From Mytilus galloprovincialis (lineage: Eukaryota; Mollusca; Bivalvia; Mytilida; Mytilidae), in the NCBI RefSeq assembly GCF_965363235.1, contig NC_134847.1, forward strand, positions 52,484,439-52,548,438: 64,000 nt of DNA, given 5' to 3'. Under the pieces are notes generated by a model. The model made no database searches. It saw only the letters and a program-made list of their open reading frames with translations, and was not told where the DNA came from. Positions 34,801 through 46,824 of the stretch are shown one piece after another. Numbering within the stretch: the stretch's first letter is position 1; each line of letters starts with the position of its first letter. The position numbers and the translations under genes are program-made.

Positions 34801-37360
34801 TACAAGTTTTTGGTAAACAGGAAGCTGTCGAATGATGACTCTAAAAACGCATCACACGGCATAGCTGACTTATATAAACCCTGAAACCAAATTTCAGAAA
34901 TCCTCTTATTGTAGTTCCTGAGAAAAATGCAACAAAAAATATTCATGGGACGGACGGACTGACGGAAGGTGATGGACAGACGGAGGTAAAAAAGTATACC
35001 ACCCTTTTTTTTTTAAAGTGGGGGTATAATTAAATAGAATAGTATTTTGAATGGTGCTATTGACATGAAATCAATCATAAGTAATAAGAAATAAGTTCTA
35101 CTCACATTGTAAAACTTGATAGCTGGTTCAATTTTCTGTGTTTCTCTTGCCTGCTGTAAAGCCAAGAGATGTTCTGCTTTTATTTCCTCATATTCCTGCC
35201 TATGTATATGTACTGGATGTAGACCACCACATTTAGTCATATCTCTGGTAATCTCGTAAAACATTATTCCTTCCCAAAGATGGTTAATAGCATTTCCTAT
35301 TTCAAAATATAAAGTTTTATTTTAAAAGCATTTCATAGAAGAATGTATCAACATCTTTATATGAATTTATTACAAAAAAGCTATAAGCCTTTTAATATGT
35401 ATTATCGGACCACAGATAAATTATCATGTTGTGATTGGTTAAACGCCGTCACGTGGTGACCCCCTATGAGACCGTAGGGGTTAGTAAGTTTCATAGGGGG
35501 TTCATGACGCGTTAATGGTGACGTCATCTATTAATGTTGTTGTGTTTCATTGTTTATTTTTCAACAAAACGCAGCAGAAAATTACCAGCGTCCGATAAAT
35601 TCGTTATACGGTTAACTACTGACCTCCTACGGTTCCATAGAGGATGAATAATATTCGGCCACCGGCCTCACCCCCTATGGATTTTACTAACCCTCTATGG
35701 ACCCGTAGGGGCCAGTAGCGGACTATAATATAGTTTTAGGGTGGTGAGGTCAATAAAATTGCATCCTAAAATATTCCCATAATAAAAAAAAAACAATTTA
35801 GAAGTTGACATACAGTTTTCATCAGTAAACAAATACCCCCAAAATATGTAATGATCTAAACTTCTTCACATCCTGTGAGAGCAAAGTTGTATTGGGGGGG
35901 GAGGGGGGGGGGGGGGGCTTGTATATTTAATAGAGACTTTCTAATATCTACCATTAACATCTATTTCCCTACAACATTAAGATATAAATAAAAAAAAAAA
36001 AAAAGAAATTACTGTTAACAAGTTCCCAAATTGAGATATGGTAATCGTATTAAAACCTTTTATGAGCAATCAATGATAGAAGATCATACAATGAAAAGCA
36101 GTCAAAGACAAAATATGCTTTTAACATGTAACAAGAGGCGCTAAAGAGTCTGTGTTACTCACCTGCATCTTCAACAATGACCCCCTTTTTTTCTAATCCT
36201 TCTAATTATTTTCCTTTTTTAAGTTTTGAATCATCTATACATTTTTTTTTTAAATTCAAAAATTATCATTAAAGGGCAATAACTCCAATATCGATGGGAT
36301 GGAGGATTTCAAGTATTATGGCTTATTTGTAGATCATGTCTTGCTGTTCATTTGCGTTATTCAAAGTTTCTATCTATTTATTACAATTTTCAAGTCTCTC
36401 TGCCAGGTAAGATCAAATAAGGAGATCAGGATTTTACATACCCCCTACACCACCATTTGTCAAGGGTATGGGAAAAACCCATAACATACAGCTATAAAAA
36501 CAGCCATACCTTTTTGTTTCTTGTCATACTCCTGTTTTGCCTTGTGCAAGAGGATTTTGCCCACTAGATGTGGTGTATGTGTACATTTATAGTGAGGAGG
36601 CTGCAGGATTTTCCTTCTAATATTATCTGCTTCTTTGATATCTTTTACAGCATCACTAAATGCACCAGAAACTTTCAACAATCCAAGCTCATCGTAGGAT
36701 TCAGCTCGTTTCACTAATTTATCAGCGTAATTGTCATACTTGTGTAGATTCATTTGCGTGTCCAAAGCCATAGCTTTTGTGTAATATCTAACAAATTTTT
36801 CAAAATTTTCTTTCGCCTCTTTTGTATTTTTCAATTCGTTTTCTTTTAGTCCTATTACATACCACAATCGACCAATGCTTGCAATAAATGAAGGGATGTC
36901 CAAATTATAAAAATTTTCAACTTTTTCTTCAGCTTTCTTAAAAGCAGCATACAGATTTTCTCTGGCTTCTTCTACTGCAGGTGGATCAAGCATAAGATAA
37001 GTTTGACCTATTTTTTCATAAATATTTGTAATATGATACATATAACGATGTCGTACAAATTTATGTTCGTTGAACAATTTCTGGGCCATTGTAAGATCTT
37101 TTACTGCATTTTCCAGCTGCTTTCTTCGCATGTAAAATTTTCCTTTGGGGAGGAAATAAATTCCAAAAACAGGGGCCAAAGCAGTACCTATGGCTGTAAC
37201 AACATCACAGGTACTTTCTATCTCAAAAAGATACTTTGCTACAAGTTCATTTCTGTCAACATCAAAGAAAAAACTGGCTTTTTCAATTTTCCATAATAAA
37301 TATTCTAGTTTGCAATTCCTCTGCTTACTGCTTTCCAACATTTTTTCAATCCTGTTTATT
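31840..37360 (-). CDS. NLR-like gene, 5'-truncated duplicate (TPR-like region and tail only), copy A
   Basis: Four exons on the - strand, 37360-36510, 35296-35106, 34085-33263 and 31970-31840, join with consistent phases (1, 0, 1) and give about 664 residues ending RQKSSRDVKK. They match the last four exons of the gene at 56010-63734. The first exon is helical, TPR-like (EKIGQTYLMLDPPAVEEARE, AKENFEKFVRYYTKAMALD). The third is very acidic (SVSEEENFEMVEFKEVVF), then basic (SSKEKRERFKRKRSRD, a possible nuclear signal). The duplication ends within the upstream intron, so the NB-ARC exons are missing. No premature stop or frameshift is seen. A start at ATG 37389 would read through the old acceptor in frame. 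It may be a pseudogene, or a TPR-only product using a new promoter or upstream exons from 38-43 kb, which I could not identify. Confidence 0.8.
32013..32092. mobile_element. Foldback element with 25-base perfect arms, copy A form
   Basis: Arms CCAGACACAAGTTGTTTCC(TTTTTC) and their reverse complement, flanked by CTTAATATA on both sides (9-base duplication). Here three CCTTTTT units are in the left arm and the loop is short. It sits about 40 bases from the last exon of the NLR-like gene, inside the last intron. Confidence 0.8.
32515..33148. mobile_element. Copy-A-only insertion containing a 70-base-arm palindrome
   Basis: Copy B joins TTCTAACAGATAG to TTGTCTCATTTGCAATC directly (near 56775), while copy A has about 630 extra bases. 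At its right, 32980-33050 and 33065-33137 are near-perfect reverse complements (AATTCATGGGGGCTTGAATA; TACCACGGGTTG; TAAAGGG) around a 14-base loop. It lies in the last intron of the copy A NLR-like gene. CCCGTGGTAAAATA also appears at 32560, so the left part may be a third partial arm. Confidence 0.75.
34560..35030. repeat. Element with about 180-base tandem units in NLR-like intron, copy A (two units)
   Basis: Starts AGTGAAACTGCGAGCTACTG, followed by two units with GGTAAACAGGAAG(T/C)TGTC, ATGACTCT, CCAAATTTCAGAAAT and GTAGTTCCTGAGAAAAATG. It ends GGGACGGACGGACTGACGG and GGGGGTATAAT. Copy B has three units at the same place. Confidence 0.85.
35405..35755. repeat. Dispersed element in NLR-like intron, copy A
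   Basis: Contains ACCCCCTATGAGACCGTAGG and, inverted, CCCCTATGGATTTTACTAAC and TATGGACCCGTAGGGG, with TGACGCGTTAATGGTGACGT in the middle. GC-rich against its surroundings. Shared with copy B at 59135-59485, so older than the duplication. Confidence 0.65.
36132..36420. repeat. Dispersed repeat in NLR-like intron, copy A
   Basis: ACAAGAGGCGCTAAAGAGTC, GTTACTCACCTGCATCTTCA, GGGCAATAACTCCAATATCG and CAAGTCTCTCTGCCAGG, conserved in copy B at 59772-60055. I recall this kind of segment as a common mussel repeat. Confidence 0.6.
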
Positions 37361-38589
37361 CTAGAAAAAGAAACGAATTTTGTATTCATTATGCATTTGA
37401 ATACAATACTTAGTTCAAGTCAACTGTGAGTCTCTGAAATACGTCACAAAGATGGCTATATGGGATGGCATAAAAGCAATTGCATTAAAAACTAGTAATT
37501 GTAAACATCTCTATCAATGTGAAAGTAACAGTGTCTTGGAAATAAAGAGTTAAAGTGGTAGAAATTCTATAATAACTATTTGGACAATTGTTTTGTTATG
37601 TTTGCCATGTCACTTGTGGAGCAGAAACTGCTTACCTTTTCTGAGCATCTTACTTTAACCCCATTTTTTTGGTTGGTTTATGTTGTTAAGGTTGTTTAAA
37701 TATAATCTTTAGTATATCTATCTGGTTTTTCCCCCCTTTTTAGTAACGGCGTTGTTCACTTATTTTCAACTTGTGAGTTTGAATGTCCCTTTGATATCCT
37801 CGACTCTCTCTCGTCTTTGTAAAGGTTTGATATTATTGTTGGACTTTTTGTCATATAAATGTTTCGACAGGATTTCTGTTTTCTGATTTTATTGGACTTA
37901 AAAACAATACAGCCACATAAAAAATTGTCTGTCTAACCTACCTAAATGTGAGAAGTTTTCAATTATGACAACTAATGTCTTTAAACAATATTAGCAGAAA
38001 TGTCAAACTGTTGTCGGTTATATGGTCGGGTTGTTGTCTCTTTAACACATTCCTCATTTCCATTCTCAATTTTATGTATAAATATATATGCCTACTGAAT
38101 TTTTCGGGTCAAGAAGCTTAAAAATTGCCGCTACCAGATTTCCTACAATAAAAATGTACCACCAAAAAGACCAAAATATTCACGGGTCCCTCGATCTCAA
38201 AAGCCCCGTACTCCCGATATGAACCCCACCTGGTGCAACACCTCCTTATAGCCCGGCAACCGTACTAAATCTCACATGTTGTCAATCGTTCATTAACTGA
38301 AATGATTCACGATGTTAATGAATATACTTTTTTTTTTTAAATTTGCATGTCAAATATAAAATAAAAAATCATTTGCAATGAATTCGTAACAATATAATCC
38401 TAAATAACCTATTGCAGGTTGTATTCCGCCTGGCTCTTCTGTCAAGCAGTCAGCCAGGATCCCAGGCTATCATTTTACTCTAAAAAATGACCAAATACAT
38501 ACTTCTTTGGAAAACCCCAAATAATGTGCAAATATTTTCGTGGAGAAATAAAATTTAAAACCTTAGTGAGCGCGCACACATCATGGCCC

Positions 38590-38998
38590 CACGTCCCCAC
38601 ATTGTCACTGGAGAAATAAAATAACTGTAAGAAAAAAAAGTTGTATAAGAAAAAAAATGAATCATAATTTCCTGTCGATATGTACATCTACATAGTATGT
38701 CCTTATTATCTACAAGGTTTCATGAAATTCTGTGGTGTGGTTTCAGAGGAGTTGCGACGATTAACTGTTGCAGAGGTATATCGAAGCACATAAGTTAAAA
38801 GGGGCGTAACTTCTAGAAAAAAAATTGAATTGCAATTTCTTGTCGATATGCAAATCTACTTAGTATGTCCTTATTATCATGAAATTCTGTTGTGTGGTTT
38901 GAGAGGAGTTGCGATGACAAGAAACATGACCTATGGGCTGACGTACGGATGGACGGGTCAAAACATTACACCCTCCGCAACTTCGTTGCGTGGGGTAT
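38590..38998 (+). repeat. Element with internal tandem units of about 165 bases, copy 2
   Basis: Same start (CCCCACATTGTCACTGGAGA), units (CCTGTCGATATGTACATCTA) and end (GACGGGTCAAAACATTACAC, CTTCGTTGCGTGGGGTATGA) as 15900-16622, with two units instead of four. Confidence 0.85.
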
Positions 38999-40167
38999 GA
39001 TTAGTGTAAGCATATATAAGAGATAATTGCCTCCTTCATGCAAATGGCGATATGGCAAGATCTTTTCTCTGACAAGTCAGAGGGAGAGGGCGTCAATTTG
39101 TTTAAAAGTGGGAGTATTAGGAAGGGGGGTTTGAGATTTCGAAAAAAACACTGGCCTTTGTTAGTCTTGTATGATTTTTAATTTTTTGTTTCTTGTGTAT
39201 AATTCGGAGTTCAGTATGACGTCCGGTATATCACTGAACTAGTATGTATACATATTTGTTTAGGGGCCAGCTGAAGAACTCCTACGGGTGCGGGAGTTTC
39301 TCGTTGCATTGAAGACCCATTGGTGGCCTTCGGTTGTTGTCTGCTCTATGGTCGGGTTGTTGTCTCTTTGATACATTCCCCATCTTCATTCTCAAATTTA
39401 TGTATAGGTGACGCGTGTAGTAAAAAATAAACAGTTTCATAGTTTAACGATCATGGTCGTTAAAAATATGTAGAGGGGACACCTCCTAGTATATTTCGAT
39501 TTTGTACCATGATCATTTTAGATCTGTATCTGTAGGAGAACGTTGTGGATACAAATACCGGCTTTAATACAACGGTATAGAGAGAGCGCCGTCGATGTAT
39601 TGACGATGCACGAGAGTAGTTTCTGAACGGCTGTCAACGCTCGGTGTACGCACTACGCTTCTTCAATATGGTTCTATTCGAATACTATTTTTACGAAAAA
39701 TGATTTAGAATATTGTTGTATTTTACTCGTTGAGATTTCAAAATATCTCGTGTAGTTTTTTATCTGCATGTTTGTTCACAACATTTCTTGACTGATCATT
39801 GTTAAATCGGGCCCTTGACAGCTATTTAGTGTTCTTTTTGGACGAGTTTTTTTTTTAAATTGATATAGGAAGATTGTCTGGTTCTATAGCACTGCGACCA
39901 CCTCGTACAGAAATATTAGCTTCTGGCTTGAGCGTCTTGTCTGTGTGTCTTGTATAGTTTATGTTTTGTGAGCATGTTTGAGACGCAACCAACTTCTCTG
40001 GATTTGTACTCTCCTGTTATAAATCTCACAGGTTGTCGCTGTATTCTTTCAAACTTATTGATGTTTGTAGATGTGTTCTTGTCCCATACTATTGACCATA
40101 TGATATCCCATTATTGACCTGACCATTAAAATATATGCGGTTTTCTAGCATTCTGGTTGACAATACA

Positions 40168-41392
40168 GGGCTGTAACTAGCCTCTTTTGATAGTGAGGCA
40201 AAATACATTTGCCGAGCGTAGCGAGGCGAATATTTTTTGGGAGAAGCTCTGAGAAAAATAACGCAAAGTCGTGCATTCTGAACGTTTCCCAGACTCTCCT
40301 TGCATTGAAACGGCTTAATTAATTTTTGGGGTTTTTTTTTGCTATTTTTTTTTCGACAATATTCTGGTCCCAAAGCAAAAACATAGATTCACTGTAATTT
40401 AAGACTTTAAGGTTCTAGATACAACATTAAAAGACCGATATGTAGGATAAAGCAAAAATTGTAATTCTCATAATTATTAATACCGGATCTGTCTATCTGT
40501 TCTTGTCTTGGATTGTGCTTAGACTTTTTTTTTAAACTAGATTTAAATATAGTGACAGTGCAGTATTATACTTTAAGTACTAGTTCACACTAGGGACACT
40601 TCTTCACCTTGTGTTACGGTATTAATGATTCTCTCAAAGTATTGTTGAAGACCCTCCAGCAATTATCAAGATGAAAAACAGGAACAAAAACTTTGACTAT
40701 TGATCATTTGTATTTTTTTATGCAATGACTTTGTGTCGATAAGTTCCTCTGAAGGTGATTTTCTCAACACGACTTAATGCAAGTTTAACCCTTCAATGTG
40801 AAAGGTCATATATGGCACTACCTTGTGGTTGTTTTTTTCAAATTATTTGATACCGGGTAATAGGTGACCTTACTTTAATTCAAACCATGTCAGCTATCTA
40901 GTTTTATTTACAAAAAAACTGTTTTGTATTCTTTGATATCAATTATCCATGCAGAAAGGACCATTTTTGTTGTGTCCAGTAGCATCGTATATTCTTAAAA
41001 TATTTTCTCGCACAATGTCTGGACATCGGTGGACATGCAACATTGCAAAACCACGTTTACAAATGAAAATCAACGCTCAGACTATAGTCATAAAGTAGGA
41101 CAATAAATGAACAAAAGACAAACCTGGGACACAGAAGTACAAACAATTGACCATCAACTCTGAAAACTAAAAGGAAAATAGAAACATGGAAAAACAAAAA
41201 AACATGCAGGGGCGACACCAAAGAGTGAAGAGAACTTGCGTCTTAAAAGACACTTTCCGTGAAAAAACAATTTGATATGAAGACAATCTTTTGTTTCAGT
41301 TTTTTTTAGGGGGGGGGGGGGCAGGGGGGAATTTCTAACATGAGGCATTTGCCTCATTTGCCTCAATGTAGTTATACGGCCCAGCAATATCT
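40168..41392. mobile_element. Non-autonomous hAT-like element, about 1.2 kb
   Basis: Starts CAGGGCTGTAACTAGCCTC ... GTGAGGCAAA. The right end, reverse-complemented, reads CTGGGCCGTATAACTACATT, GAGGCAAA. CAATA lies outside both ends. Imperfect TIRs of about 30 bases and CAGGG-type termini suggest hAT. No transposase frame. Confidence 0.55.
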
Positions 41393-41572
41393 CAAATTTT
41401 AGGGCCTCGATTAGTTTTCTGGTTCCTTTAGATTTTATTACAAAAAAGTGCATATTCAACACAGTTTTGATATAAAGTATACATCAACTAAGTGACTCAT
41501 TTAAAATAATTTTTCATTCAGTTCGTTTTGCAAAGTACTTATATGATACCATTAAACATTTTTTATAGGTAT

Positions 41573-41835
41573 AGGAAGATGTGGTATGAGCGCCAATGAG
41601 ACAACTCTCCATCCAAATAACAATTTATAAAAGTAACCCATTATAGGTCAAGATACGGCCTTCAACGCGGAGCCTTGGCTCACACCGAGTAACAAGCTAT
41701 AAAGGGCCCCAAAATTACTAGTATACAACCATTCAAACGAGAAAACCAACAGTCTGATCTATATAAAAAAAACAAGAAACGAGAAACACGTATAAATTAC
41801 ATAAACAAACTACTGTACGTACATCAGATTCCTGA
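41573..41835 (+). repeat. Dispersed repeat, GATGTGGTATGA family
   Basis: AGGAAGATGTGGTATGAGCG, CCAATGAGACAACTCTCCAT, GGCCTTCAACGCGGAGCCTT, AGCTATAAAGGGCCCC, CATTCAAACGAGAAAACC: a nearly full copy. Confidence 0.85.
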
Positions 41836-42459
41836 TTTATTTTCATTACTCAGGAGCCAACTAAATAAAGAATGTTCGTCCATTTGTTTCTTGTATTAAA
41901 ACATATCATTAGATAATTACATTCTTTTCTGAAATTTTAATATTGAGATTATAATATTAATGAATGATGGTTGTCAAAAAATTTGCGGGCCCAGGACAAT
42001 ATTAGTATTTTTCCAGCACCGTCTTATATTTCATGTTTTTAGTCTCGTTTTTAATCTCGTTTTGACCCGGTGAAATATTAAGTAGAAATTTCTTGCCAAG
42101 TGAAAGTAATATATTTGCAAAGTTGATAAGGGAGCCCGTTCCAGCGACACATCTATATACCTTATTAAGGAAGTGACACACCTCATTGCAGGTTTGGTGA
42201 CCAGTACAGTAAACTAACATGTTTATACGAAGTTACCTCAATATAAAACCGAGTCCCTTTTATACATGCCATATAAAACAAACAAAATGAATGTATTTAT
42301 CTATTTGTTATCTTTTATATGTATGCGCTGTACATAATTGATTTAAACTCCTTTGGTATATATTCCATATGGTGGTGCTCCTACTTACAGGAGGCTTATA
42401 CACAGAAGAACCCGAGCGCCATCTGTCGTCATAATGATCGTTAGCATAATACAACGATG

Positions 42460-42870
42460 ACATTTTACACTTCGACATTTCACACTTCGACAATTCACGA
42501 ATCGACAAGTCACATGTTACAAGTTACAAACCATCAATATACAAAAAGACAATTTACTAATAAGGAATTTTGAAATCTACAAGTTATACAAATTGACAAT
42601 TAACAAATGAAGAATGTGGAATTTTAATACAAAGGTACAAGTTACAAATCGACAATTTACGAATGAAATTGCACAGTTACAAGTAACATACTGACAATTT
42701 ACCGATTAAGAAAACTACAAAGGTTCAAGTTACAAATTGATAATTTACGAATTTTAAGCATTATGAATTTCACAGTAACAAGTTACAAATTAACAATTTA
42801 CGAATTAACAATTTAGAAATTACACAGTTACAAGTAACGAATTGACAACTTACGAATTAAGAATTTTGAC
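42460..42870. repeat. Degenerate minisatellite of about 30-50-base units
   Basis: Repeated ACAAGTTACAAATTGACAAT, TTTACGAATTAAGAATTTTG and variants; about ten imperfect occurrences. It lies immediately upstream of the candidate exon at 42981. Confidence 0.75.
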
Positions 42871-42980
42871 CCCGTTGGCTTTCCATAGATCTATGACCAT
42901 ACTCCGTTCTTGATGAGATGCTCATAAATATTCATAACATGTTCAGAACGAGGCTATATTCGGTCACTAAAGTAAACAAT

Positions 42981-43164
42981 ATGGCGGCAAATGACATCGA
43001 AAAACTAACAGAGCATACTTCTACGAAGGATTTGACTTGTTTACCGGCCATCAATTTTAGCTTTGTCGAGTCTGTTGTAAAATCAGGAAGTAGGAGTCAG
43101 GGAGACAAAGAAATATCAAAAGGATATAAGTATTTCAGCGAGAAATACATATTTAATATTTCAG
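42981..43164 (+). CDS. Candidate first coding exon of an unrecognised gene
   Basis: ATG in a good context (AACAATATGGCGGC) opens 61 codons, MAANDIEKLTEHTSTKDLTC, then LPAINFSFVESVVKSGS and KGYKYFSEKYIFNIS, ending at a plausible donor TTTCAG|GTATTT. Composition is protein-like, unlike the surrounding repeats. I do not recognise the family. No second exon is visible before copy B begins at 43890, so this may be an exon relic carried by a mobile segment, or the rest may lie far away. Function unknown. Confidence 0.4.
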
Positions 43165-43540
43165 GTATTTGTCCTTCACTTTTGGCGCCGATTCCTCATT
43201 TTTAGCCCTTCTTAATTTCATGTTGTTTCAATATAGTACACACTAAATTTTAAAATAATGAACGATCTGTTTGTCTACGCAGGCACGTTGGGTCCCTGTA
43301 TTTTTTTTTTTAGTACCAACTGATAAATTAAAACATTAACATTTTAATATTGTATGATGTATTTATCCAGAAATTTATTCTAACCACAAACATGACCGCT
43401 GTTGCTAAAATTGAACATACATAGAAGTGCAAAAAGTATTTGGTCACAAATGGTGGCATGTTTATGTTTGAAAAAAAAAGTTGCAAAGTTCATGCTTGCG
43501 CTGTAAATATATCAACAAATGAAAAACAACAAGAATAAGG

Positions 43541-43822
43541 CAGCAACCATTTGATTTTCTGGGGGGGGCTATGGTTTTTTTTGGAAAAAAAAGTTTGCTT
43601 CCAGTTTTTGGAGAAAAAAATAATTTGTTTTTGATTCTGAGAAAAAAAAATTGTTTGTTTCACCCTCAGCTGCCACTATATGTAATGCTAAAATTGAAAG
43701 AAAAAAATTGTTTTCGACTTGTCGCGAAAAAAATAGATTGTTTTTCGCCGCAGGCGAAAAAAAAAGTTTGTGCAGAAAAAAAAACCATAGCCCCCCCCAG
43801 AAAATCAAATGGTTGCTGCCTA
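43541..43822. mobile_element. MITE with 44-base near-perfect TIRs
   Basis: Starts GGCAGCAACCATTTGATTTT, then CTGGGGGGGGCTATGGTTTT; the right end is its reverse complement. TAA lies outside both ends. The interior is itself roughly palindromic (poly-A and poly-T blocks with TTTGTTT), giving mirrored accidental frames on both strands. Confidence 0.9.
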
Positions 43823-44094
43823 AAACAGTTCAAAAGCAAAGGCACTTCTTAAAAATGTTTCTATCCATGCATGGGACAATCACCTGATCGCAGATGGGTC
43901 ATTTTGAGACAAAATTAAGCTGACTCTTATGGCAAAATTTAGGGTAATTTGCTAATTTGCATAGCGGCCATTTTGCCTTATCATGACGGCAGCCATTACA
44001 ATAGGATTATACATGTATAAGTCCCCTTAAATAAAAATGTTAGTATGCCAATACCTATGTCGAATGAACAATTTGTTCGCATATATGGGTGAAT

Positions 44095-44930
44095 TGTACA
44101 CGTTTTAAGGCTTCTGTCCGTGTACAAATAGACATTGTCTACTCTGAAATCTTTCGGCCTTTTTAGTTTAAAAATCGGAAGCGTAATCATAGTATAATTG
44201 CTATGTATATATAAGATCATATAAAATGAAAGAAAATCTTAAAATAGCAAGATTCAAAACAGAAATTTATACATATATGGAAGAAGATATTGTTCATGAT
44301 TTGTTTGCATACAGGGAAACACTTTGTAGGTTGAATTTTAAAGTTAAAAAACTTTTTAACTTACCTGCTTTCTTGAGTTTTTGGCCAAATTCTTTTAAAA
44401 ACATGATGATTTAAACCTCCCCATTTTGTAAAAGGTCAAATTTTAAGCATTTTCCCTTAGAATTAAACAGCATTTTTTGTAAATACTGCCAAAGGAAGTT
44501 TTTAAAGATACATTAGTTTTAGATACATTACGGAAAATGACTGGATTATCCGCAAATCTAAAATAAATGATGTTTTCAATCTTAAGCTAAGGGAGGTAAT
44601 TTGATCAAAAGGGACAAAGTCATGTGGTTCAAATCATTTGAATAAAGTACCCTTGATTTTGCCATATGCTACCAAATGTGTAAATATGTCTATTAAAAGT
44701 ATAATGAAAATTGATTAGCAAAGGAATCTCTTAAATGTATATACATCATGTATATTAGCAAAATCCTCACTTAAAAATATAACACCTAGGAGTGTTATAA
44801 CTAATACTAGCCCCAGGTAAAAAATATTGCTTATGAAAAATGGCTGGATTTGCCCCTGATCCTTCTGTCCCTCTGTGTCGTCTGTGATCAATATGATCAA
44901 GAAGAAATTATGATATTTTTTTTAAGAGTT
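44095..44930. other. About 830 bases present in copy B, absent from copy A
   Basis: Both copies read TTGTTCGCATATA then GTGAAT. Copy A continues at once with GGTTATGCCTCTTTGAGAT, while copy B does so only at 44932. No TIR, no gene and no repeat family recognised; it could be an insertion in B or a deletion in A. Confidence 0.7.
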
Positions 44931-45252
44931 ATGCCTCTTTGAGATTTAAAATGTTGACCCTAGTCCCTAGTATATTACTGTAACAGTTTGTCAGTGCAAC
45001 TCCTCAGAAAGTTTACATACATACTGAGCAACATTAAAAACAAAATACAAAATAAAATAAAAACACAAGGAAACTGGAGTCATTGAACATACATGTACAT
45101 TTTTCAAAAAAAGATACATGTCTAGTAGCCTTTTATAAGGAAAAGAACAAGCTATGATTTTTTTAAGGGAAAATATTGATCAATTTGAGGCTATTGTCCT
45201 GATCTTCATACATTTATATTTTGCAGATAATTCCACTGACAGGGTCAAATTT

Positions 45253-45578
45253 CAGGGTTCTCACTAAGGCGAGTCCATGAGTCCTGGACTCATCAAAATC
45301 TGTCTGGACTCACCATTTTCAAAACTGGTGAGTCCACAGATGCATCAAGATTGAAATATTTTATAAACTGAACACAGTATGAGTTAAACACAAATATCAT
45401 CATTTTATAGCTAAAGTTTAAAAGTGATCTGAATTTAATGTCATTGCTCTGTTAGGAAATAGAGACTAAAATATTACATTTATTGCAATAAAATATTTTC
45501 TTCTTGCTGTTGGACTCATCATGGCCAAAAATGGCGAGTTCCTGGGCTCGCATTCAAAAATCCTTAACGAGAACCCTG
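45253..45578. mobile_element. Non-autonomous hAT-like element, copy B orthologue
   Basis: CAGGGTTCTCACTAAGG at the left; the right end reverse-complements to CAGGGTTCTCGTTAAGG. Better preserved TIR than the copy A partner at 11676-12010. Confidence 0.8.
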
Positions 45579-46824
45579 GTCAATGTCTGTACCTGACAAA
45601 CAGATATTCCACAATCAGGTTCTATTTGACACATATATAACAATTTATAAGACATCTAAAAGTTATAAATGATTGCAAACTGTTCAATCTTACCATAGGC
45701 CTGCAGTATGTTTTTGCTTTTATATAATTTAAATACAGAAATTATTATTGCAAAAAATACAACAGGCATGACAGGGTTATAATCGCAATAATGAATCAAA
45801 CAGATCGATATGACAGAATTTTTCTGAATATCATTATCACAAAAATTAAAATTGCAATTTAGTAAATATGACAAAATCACAATAATAAATGCATGCAATA
45901 ACTTCGGAATTTTCAATACATGTACTATAATATACAATGTATTTATCATTTATTTATCTTTCATGGGGCACTAGTTGTAAAAATCATGTTCACCTATTTG
46001 ACTTAAATTCTCATATTTGATTTATGATATAGTAAAACACATATAAAAAAATCTGAAAGAAACAGTCAACAATGCATATACAAGATGGTATACAGAATTT
46101 TGTGCGTGTTAAAGTCTAGATGCCATCTAATTGATTATGGAGATGACCTCTGAAAACTGACAACGGTCACATAACATGATATAAACATAAACAGATAGAA
46201 ACCTTGTGCAATTGTCTTTTTAATTTCAGGTTTTAATGTTGACATTATCTTCCGTTTCATTACTTAACATGCATAATCGATCTCTAGTTAAGGGATTAAA
46301 TTGAAGGTCACATGAATACAGATTCAATGAGATTGAAGTATTCACTTGCAAGTGAATAATTGATCATCAATGTTATTGAGACTTGTTTGACCAAAACGAA
46401 TTGTCATTTTACTTTCATAAATGATTGAATAAAAAATATCAGACATATTTTTTTATATATCTGGTAGCTAATGTCCCTATGATAAACTCAATGAAACTTA
46501 CAATGGTACTTTTGAACTTCTTGTATTTATTTTTATTTTTGATTCTGATTTGATCTTTTACAGGTTTTCTTTTGACTGTCAAGTCTGTTAATGCTTAAGT
46601 GATACTGCAGATTAGACACTACCAGGAAAAGAAGACAAATTTTTCTAATGATAACTTTTTGATGAAAAGAAGATGAGAAAAGATGTCCACAACACACACT
46701 GCATCATATAGTCACAGAGTTTTTAATGACGGCAACAACAGATGTTATAGTCGAGTATATGACATCATTATCAATGTCAGTGATACACTATATTGACTGA
46801 TAAGTTGTCTTAGTAACAACATAT

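Larger units (their letters stand above)
11156..38007. repeat. Segmental duplication, copy A
   Basis: Homologous to 43890-61652. The left boundary is where both read GCAGATGGGTCATT after unrelated flanks. The right boundary follows TTAGCAGAAATGTCAAA, where copy A enters a dispersed repeat and copy B continues into the rest of the NLR-like gene. Shared content, in order: a hAT-like element, a zinc-finger gene, long non-coding stretches, and the 3' half of an NLR-like gene. Copy A is longer mainly because of the 9.4 kb insertion at 12058. Confidence 0.93.
38008..43889. other. Spacer between the two duplication copies
   Basis: Not homologous to either copy or to the FMO flank apart from dispersed repeats. 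It holds the elements at 38590, 40165, 41573, 42460 and 43541 and a candidate exon at 42981. CTATGGTCGGGTTGTTGTCT-like sequence occurs at 38020-38070, right at the copy A breakpoint, and again at 39340-39410. Confidence 0.75.

Noticed and set aside
42308-42508. - strand frame containing DDRWRSGSSVYKPPVSRS
   Set aside because: Looks protein-like in part, but begins in the CGACATTTC/TTACAAG minisatellite and shows no splice support or recognised family.
43569-43887. Overlapping open frames on both strands with FFFSPAAKNN-type repeats
   Set aside because: Produced by the palindromic poly-A/poly-T interior of a MITE.
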